Source: Amborella trichopoda (Eukaryota; Streptophyta; Magnoliopsida; Amborellales; Amborellaceae). From it: a stretch of DNA of 64,000 bases. The stretch's first letter is position 1; each line of letters opens with the position of its first letter. The translations under genes and the position numbers were made by a program. The notes under the pieces were generated by a model. That model saw nothing but the letters and a program-made list of their open reading frames with translations. It did not search any database and had not been told where the DNA came from. Below are positions 57,842 to 64,000 of this stretch, in pieces. Location: the NCBI RefSeq assembly GCF_000471905.2, contig NW_006500104.1:2576084-2640083 (forward strand), read 5' to 3'.

Positions 57842-58280
57842 ATGGACAGCTCATCTTCATCAAATAAGTATCCTTTTCCTTTCACTTTTAATATAGGAAA
57901 TTTGTGTCCATTAAATTGACATAAAATAATTACTTGTTATGGGAAACCCAAATACTTTCTCTCATTAAGAGAAAGGAACATTTTGGATTCATTAATGGTG
58001 ATTGCTTTAAATCAAGTCAAAAGATTTTATCTCTCAATAGTAAGAGTAAAATCGAAAATCCAAATTATAAATCATAGCTAAAGTCTAACCAGCTTCTTAA
58101 AGACTAGATCTCAATATTATCATTAGAGTATCTCCGTCTTATTATTGGCTTTAAGAGTTATGTAGAAGTATGAAAATGCTTGAAGAATACCTACGTAGGT
58201 AATTCTCAAGCTTTAGAGTTTCAACTCACCCAACATCTCCAACTCTATAAGAAAGAGATTTCAACCCTATCAAAAGATGG
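57842..58280 (+). pseudogene. Copia C3 gag, N-terminal remnant
   Basis: The ATG at 57,842 opens MDSSSSSNKYPFPFTFNIGN. Across frameshifts the text continues NNYLLWETQILSLI, GFINGD, LEYLRLIIGFKS, EFQLTQHLQLYKKEISTLS. This is the standard start of a plant copia gag. It fades after about 58,280, and no protease, integrase or reverse transcriptase follows. The element is a 5' stub. Confidence 0.8.
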
Positions 58281-59632
58281 GGTGAGGAGCAAGATAAAGT
58301 GGGGTTCGGTGGTTGGGTTAGGATGGGATGGTTAGGCTATGGTTAGGCACCTTTGGTTAAATGTAGAAACTAAAGTAATGTGGATTGCAGGATAGGGTTA
58401 GGTTAACTAGGGAAGGTTAACCTTTGGTTACTTTTGCACAAATTTTCTCCATCATCTCTCTAAGGAAAAAGAATTTCAATAACGCATATGGCAAAAGCAG
58501 CTCTCACTCTCTTTCGTTCTTTAGATTCAAACATTTTTCATTAACATTTCAATGTTTTCAAGGATCTTTCAAAAATTACCTATGATGGAGTTTATATACA
58601 TTTCACCCTTAGAAGTATGGTGGATGCTCAAAACCCATGGGGATTGTGGGAAAATGAAAATTAACAAATAAAGATAGAAATTCATATAAAAAGAAAAAAA
58701 ACCAAGAAGGACACAAAGAAAACATGAAAATGAGAAATAGGTCCCAAAAAATAGGCCTCTTCGTGTCCATATATGTAACATGAAAATGGGATTGGACAGT
58801 AACATTGTGATGGTGCATCTTTTATAAATCCCAAAAATTTGAGAGGTTTATTTGTTTCTTATAGATAAGTGGTTTCCATTGAGATTTTTTGTTGTTTCCC
58901 TTTTAGTCAAGAAAAAGTCAGTTTCTCGTTACTCTCACGTCTCTATCGAGTATTATCGGTAATGGTTGCTAGAAGTAAAGAGAATGAAGGTAGAGTGATT
59001 TAAAAAGGTTTGATCGACTTGGATATTTTATCCAGATTTGTTTCAAAATCTTTGATGTTAACTTTCATTGGTATAGTGATATATGTTTGCCTTGCCCGCA
59101 AATGTAGCCCTCTTGGGTGAACCACGATGTGCATTTCTTATTTTAATTCTCGTACTTTATTTATCAAAAATCAACCCATCCAATTTAAAGCTTCCGCACA
59201 CTAAGTGGTATCAAGCACAACATTTTTCTCTTTCACCCCCACTTCTTTTCTCTAACTTTGTTGAGTTACGAGGAGTGGGATAATTAAGGAAAAGTAGTCA
59301 TCATCTCTATGCATATGGCACGATCGATGGGGAAGAGGCATTCTACTACAAAATATATCATTAAACAATTCCAAATTCATTTTAGAGATCGGACTCCCCC
59401 AAATTACACCATGTCGTAACAGAATCGTAGATGGAGAGGCTTCCAAAAACAGGTGTCGAAACTGAAAGATAAATGGGGAAGCCTTCAAAAAGAGGGCCGG
59501 CTCTATTTCAAAAGCCACAAGATTTTATACTCCTATTGTAGACTATATTATCCATTTACTCCCTCGTGGGAAATTTGATTTAGGAATAATTTTACGTTCA
59601 CAAATTTTGTGGACATCTTAAAAACCATAGAC
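58281..59632. other. Intergenic region, nothing recognised
   Basis: AT-rich sequence without a supported gene. GTTAGG and GGTTAGGNT words cluster at 58,300-58,430. TGGTATCAAGCAC at 59,206 resembles a copia primer-binding site but has no LTR or gag around it. Confidence 0.45.
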
Positions 59633-60165
59633 CATTGTTAGAAAAACCGGGTGATCTAACAGCTAACCGCGCGGTTAGATCAAAACCGGGTACTAGCCGG
59701 TTTTGATTTTGGGCAGTTTTTGTAATCGACTGATACTTAAAACAAATTAAGAATATATATATAAATTTTCAAAAATAAAGAATTTGATTTGTAATGCATT
59801 TTTTTACTATTCTGTACATTATGGTAAAGATTATAAATGTATTTTTTAATATTCTTTACATTATGGTAAATATTATAGATTGTTTTTGTCATTAGTATTC
59901 ACTTTAATTAAAAAATCAATTCGTTAAAATCTATTTTTCATTAATTTTCAACTTCATTTGAATGTATTTGGTTTTAATCATTATTTATATTCTTTTCATA
60001 TTTTTGTAGTATTTTTTGTCTCTTTTTATTTTTTCAACACTTTTTTTACCACCCTGGACTTACTCGGTTAGAACGGTTGAATCGGCCGATTGACCGGTTA
60101 GGCCGGTTAAACCGCTTTCAGGACCTTGTCTGGTTAACTGTTCTGGTTCGATTTTGCGAACACTG
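59633..60165. mobile_element. hAT-type MITE 1
   Basis: 533 bp with imperfect terminal inverted repeats: CATTGTTAGAAAAACCGG at the left and, reversed, CAGTGTTCGCAAAATCGA at the right. It is flanked by an exact 8-bp duplication, CCATAGAC, at 59,625-59,632 and 60,166-60,173. The 8-bp length and CA(G)TGTT ends fit the hAT superfamily. The ends are rich in GGTT/AACCGG words and the middle is AT-rich. It has no coding capacity. Confidence 0.92.
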
Positions 60166-60173
60166 CCATAGAC

Positions 60174-60872
60174 TGACTTTAAAAATTCAAAAACTAAAAA
60201 TTCCAATTGCACTCTATATGCGGTTAAAATAAAGTACAACCGCAAGATTGAATAGAAACCCCCAGTTTTTTTAATATTAGATCTAACTACTAAAGAACCC
60301 CAAATTCATTTTTTTTTTAATTTGAAAATAAACATATAGCCATTTTTAGGGAAAAATTTTATATATAAAAAAAAAATTCCCCCATGGTTTTCATCCTGAC
60401 ATAATAGATCGACAGTATCGACCCACTCCATTCCCAAAACTCCAAGCCGTAAGACGCCATTCCTTGTATAATTTCCACTTATTTACTAAATTAATGTTAT
60501 AAATATTTTATTCTCCCGCAAGAGCATTTCCTCCATTTATTCCATCACGTAGCCGAATAGGAAGAGTATTCCTAGGCTCATGAATGTCCTCTTTAACATG
60601 GCAACAATTTCAAAATTTGAAAATGGAAAAAAATATCCCCAATATGGGTCTTAGGTGAATTAAAAAATTCATATTCATATCAGCAAGCTCTTTTAAGCAG
60701 CTCTTGTAGGGTCCCAAGCCTCAGTCTTCAAGGGACAAAACCAAGGCTGTACAAGTTATACTATTAAATGGTAGGTCCGACTTGTCCGACTCTAAAACTC
60801 CTACTTTCATTGATGGAGTAGATGAACAACAAGCTCCCTTGAAAGCATAATATACTTGATTTTATACTTACT
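60174..60872. other. Intergenic region upstream of P450 copy 2
   Basis: 0.7 kb, AT-rich, with no recognised gene or element. Confidence 0.5.
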
Positions 60873-61109
60873 AAAAAAATCACTGGATTTTATTGAAGTT
60901 ATCGAAGTCCGCTCAAATTATAAGTCAAAATCTTCCTTATAATTTGAAGTTCAAAGTTCTAATATAACATTGAGGATGCTCATACTACAAAAAATCACTG
61001 GATTTTATTGAAGTTATCCAAGTCCGCTCAAATTATAAGTCAAAATCTTCCTTATAATTTGAAGTTCAAAGTTGCGATAGTTCTGATATAGCATTGATGT
61101 TGCTCATGG
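60873..61109 (+). repeat. 115-bp tandem duplication reaching the P450 start codon
   Basis: AAAAAATCACTGGATTTTAT begins at about 60,875 and again 115 bp later. Both copies run through GAAGTTAT, AGTCCGCTCAAATTATAAG and AATTTGAAGTTCAAAGTT with hardly a mismatch. The second copy has GCGATAGTT inserted, then ATAGCATTGATGTTGCTCATG, where the first has ATAACATTGAGGATGCTCAT. The coding ATG lies in the second copy. Confidence 0.9.
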
Positions 61110-61906
61110 AGAAGATAATGATGGCCATGCTTATTTCTAAGTTATTGTGCTTATTATTAGTGTTATTATTGCTTTTGAAATTGATAGAATTTGTGGTAAA
61201 AGTATGGTGGGTTCCTCTTAGGATAACCAGGTTCATGGAGAAGCAGGGAATTAGAGGACCCCCGTACAAATTTCTCCATGGAAACAACAAGGAAGTGGAG
61301 CAGATGGTGAGGGAAGCAAGTGCAAAACCAATGGATCTCTCGCATAACACCTTTTCAAGGACCCAGCCTTACATATACACTTGGACCAAAATCTATGGTA
61401 AGCACACAATTGGATAGAATAGAAAAATTAAACCAAATAAAAGAAATACCAACCCATTTTTTTTTTGGGAATGGGGTTGAGATCGTGGTGGTAGTAGCAC
61501 CTGAGCCTCATCGACTGATCTAGATTTTCGTTCTCACTGACGCATTTGAAATCCACTAACTATTTTAAAATCAGGTTAAGGCCACTGATCTATCAAATAA
61601 AAAAAAAACAAACAGGATAACCATTTACATTTTTGCCAAAATATGATTGATGATTTCGGGTATCTTTATATGATTACAGGGGACAATTTTTTGAGCTGGG
61701 TGGCCCCAAAACCTCAGCTATTTATCAGAGAGCCAGAGCTAATAAGGGAGATACTTAACAACAAGAACGGAGACTACCAAAAACCAGAAATGAATCGAAT
61801 AACTGAAAAGCTCTTGGGAGATGGGCTTGCGTCCACTAACAATGAGAAGAAATGGGCTTTCCACCGTAAGATGGCCAACAAGGCCTTTAATGCGGAAGGA
61901 GTCAAG
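61097..61906 (+). CDS. Cytochrome P450 copy 2, first two exons (partial; CYP72 clan, CYP749-like)
   Basis: Exon 1 is 61,097-61,397 (donor GTAAGC) and exon 2 is 61,680-61,906 (acceptor TGATTACAG, donor GTAAAT), 176 codons joined in frame. ATG 61,097 is taken as the start; 61,106 is also possible. Residues 10-30 form a Leu-rich membrane anchor, followed by the hinge KQGIRGPPYKFLHGN. Then come PMDLSHNTF, YIYTWTKIYG, PELIREILNNKNGDYQKP, KLLGDGLA and KMANKAFNAEGVK (C helix, though the usual WxxxR is WAFHR). The layout is that of CYP749A-like enzymes, from memory. Remaining exons with the haem site lie past the window. No stop or shift was seen. It is a tandem neighbour of copy 1. Confidence 0.87.
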
Positions 61907-62452
61907 GTAAATAGGGAGAGGCGTGACCCGGGTTTTCTTTCCCTTAGCTCTCATGCCCTCCTCCTTTTTCTTATTTTCTTTTTGACTTTTTGAATATGCC
62001 ATACTCGATTTAGTAACTTAGACTCGCATGAGTAACTCGCATCAGACCTAGGCTTGGGTTGAGTCTTAGACCCAAGGTAGTTGTATGTGTGGAGCCGTGT
62101 AGGAAAAATTGTGTCGTTTAAATTAGAACGCCCGGTTTGATCGGAACCGGCCATTTTCAGTATCGATTGGTTTTGGTGAACCAGTCGGGTATTTTTAAAA
62201 AAATTAAAGAATATAACATCTCAAAAAATAAGGGTTTTTGTTTGTAATGTATTTTTTAATGGTTTTCATCATTTTGTAAAAGACTGGAAGTTCTTTTAGC
62301 CATTAATATTTATTTTTACATTTTCTCATATTTTTTGAAAATTTTCAAAAATAATTCTTGAAACGAATCGATTCTTTAAAATTCTATTTTTTTTTGTTTT
62401 ATCAATTTTTAACTTCATTTGGATGTGCTTTATTTAATTATGATTTAAATAT

Positions 62453-63614
62453 TGTTAGCATGTGGATATCTATATTGATATATATCATTATGAATATGAA
62501 TACATATGAGTAAGGATATATATCTATATGGTATATACCTCTTAATTAGGTGTCTCTTGATTATGATAAGATTAGTTAGTAATTATTCATAACCGTTGGT
62601 ATTTATCTTTAATTGTTGCCAGCACTATATTTATATGGGGTCTTGTATATTTTATATTAATCAATAAAGATACAGTTCTTTGCAGTACCCTGAGTTTCCA
62701 ATATGGTATTAAAGCCATAGGCTCCTCAACCTTAGATATGAGCTCGCACCTCAAATCTGAGGTTGCCGGATCTAAACTCGGCTTCAGATTCGTTCAGACT
62801 CTCTGTCAAATAGTTGCACCCTTTTTGATATTGTTTTTCATTCTCTAAAGTGATCTTGGCAGAATAAAGGTCATGTGGCTCCCCGTTCCTTCTACATACA
62901 TCTCTTTCTCTGATGTTGACTTTTCATCAAAAGAAAAAGACTTCCTCTTTACACAAACTTCAGCTTTCCTTTTCATCCATGGTTAAATCAATCTACACTC
63001 TCAGTTTAGTGAGAGAAACTCATAAACCAAGGAAGCATTGCCAAAGGCCTCATATTCGCTTTCATCTGTTCTCTGCCGATTCGTGTTTCGACTCTCTGCC
63101 GAGTCATTTTTCGACTCTTTATAAAACAACATTTTGTCTCTGTTCTGGCATGTGTTATGGATTGTGAGTTGCTGAATCTGTCTCGAGCTGCGAGTTGCTG
63201 AATCTATCTTGGATTGACTCTGAGTTTTGTTGGCTCTTCCAAATGTCATTATGTGCTTGTTGTTCAAGCAATCTGAACATGGAGAGCATTGTTTTTATTG
63301 GTCGTGCATGGTCACGCTCTGCACGTGAAGACTTAAAGATCGAACTCGTTCATTTATGCAACTTATTGCTGCTTTGTGTAAAAGCATCTTGAGTTTGAGG
63401 GGTTGTGTATGGATATATATTGATATACATCATTATGAATACAAATACATATCAGTATGGATGTGACTCTATATGGGTATATATCCCTTAATTAGGTGTC
63501 TCTTGATTATGATAAGATTAGTTAGTAATTATTCATAATCGTTGGTTTTTATCTTTAATTGTTACTAGCCGTATTAATAAAGATAGTTCTCACTAGTATT
63601 ATGAGTTTCTAATA
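62453..63614 (+). mobile_element. TRIM (small non-coding LTR element)
   Basis: 1,162 bp. The 5' LTR is 62,453-62,703 (251 bp) and the 3' LTR is 63,404-63,614 (211 bp). They share TCATTATGAATA, TTAATTAGGTGTCTCTTGAT, TATGATAAGATTAGTTAGTA and ATTATTCATAA. A primer-binding site TGGTATTAAAGCC lies at 62,704-62,716 and a polypurine stretch GAGTTTGAGGGG at 63,391-63,402. Flanks are AATAT (62,448-62,452) and AATAC (63,615-63,619). The 700-bp inside has no known protein motif. The tRNA-Met-type site suggests copia enzymes move it. Confidence 0.9.
62704..62716 (+). other. TRIM primer-binding site
   Basis: TGGTATTAAAGCC directly after the 5' LTR; one or two bases away from the tRNA-Met form TGGTATCAGAGCC. 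Confidence 0.8.
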
Positions 63615-64000
63615 AATACGCTATCCATATTTTATTAGAATTTTTTTTTTTTAACATTTTTCTGACCGCCCAGGACTTTCTCGATTAGGCCAGTTGAACC
63701 GGCCAATTTACTGATCAAGCCGATTGAACCACTTCCAAACCCATATCCGACTAACCATTTCAGTTCAATTTTTCCTACATTGGTGTGGAGGGAAAGAAGC
63801 CATCGTATTTGGTTTCTAGGTGTGGCGTATCTTCCATGACAATGAGATTTGTTCAAATTTCTTGAAATACACTTGCTATGGTTTTCAAATTCCTTTTCCA
63901 ATTTTCTTAGAACTTACATTCTCCCAAAAATTTCCACCACTTCCGATGGATATGACAGGGTGTGGTAAGTATTAAAACCAGCGTTTTAAAAAACGCCGAG

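Larger units (their letters stand above)
62095..63782. mobile_element. hAT-type MITE 2, split by a TRIM
   Basis: Left end CCGTGTAGGAAAAATTG; reversed right end CAATGTAGGAAAAATTG. It is flanked by an exact 8-bp duplication, GTGTGGAG, at 62,087-62,094 and 63,783-63,790. Removing the inserted TRIM and one 5-bp duplication leaves about 521 bp, close to the 533 bp of MITE 1. The two share interior words (TTTGTAATG, AACTTCATTTG, CGGTT...GGCC), so they are one family. Confidence 0.92.
61907..64000 (+). other. Intron 2 of P450 copy 2 (runs off the window)
   Basis: It starts with donor GTAAATAG and is at least 2.09 kb. No exon 3 text (the usual follow-on to the C helix) was found up to 64,000. Most of it is a MITE split by a TRIM. 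Confidence 0.7.

Noticed and set aside
59204..59218. GTGGTATCAAGCACA as a copia primer-binding site
   Set aside because: No LTR end, partner LTR or gag nearby; could be chance.

Overview
This looks like nuclear DNA from a flowering plant, dense in transposable elements. It has only two genes that look like host genes, both parts of cytochrome P450s with introns. The rest is mostly decayed LTR retrotransposons and their insertion products: Ty3/gypsy of the type with an extra RNase H, Ty1/copia, an antisense LINE remnant, hAT-type MITEs and a TRIM. No rRNA, tRNA or CRISPR structure was seen. An assembly gap of 101 N lies at 53,116-53,216. The species cannot be named from the sequence.

Layout. 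Positions 174-19,369 hold gypsy family A (+ strand): a 3.66-kb 5' LTR, a broken gag-pol, a 3' untranslated part with a 69-bp satellite-like array, a truncated second LTR, a stub of 3' internal sequence, then a third LTR of about 4 kb. Positions 20,767 to about 27,430 hold a related element with an LTR-type sequence at each side and only 1.5 kb of 3' internal sequence between. Gypsy B (- strand, about 29,385-42,259) follows. Its 5' LTR lies inside the RNase H region of copia C1, whose 5' part continues to about 46.8 kb. A short-LTR copia, C2 (- strand, 48,387-52,877), has near-matching 5-bp target duplications.

The host part starts at 52.9 kb with a long GA/GTA microsatellite and the gap. P450 copy 1 (53,285-57,028) keeps only its last two exons, with a one-base frameshift, and carries an antisense LINE remnant in its intron. 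A copia LTR/gag stub (C3) lies 88 bp past its stop. P450 copy 2 (from 61,097, running off the window) shows its first two exons. Its second intron holds a hAT MITE that was itself split by a TRIM; both insertions show target duplications. Another hAT MITE with a perfect 8-bp duplication lies at 59,633-60,165.

The most unusual pattern is in the family A LTRs. Downstream of a TATA box, the predicted transcribed part carries a long pyrimidine tract studded with 8-10 regularly spaced short inverted repeats. The arms differ in sequence between copies but still pair. Other points of interest are a duplicated protease segment and a lost integrase core in gypsy B, a 3' ORF shared by elements with unlike LTRs, an RNase H-less copia deletion, and the nested MITE/TRIM inside a P450 intron. 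Everything here was read by eye; family assignments rest on remembered motifs and not on database searches.
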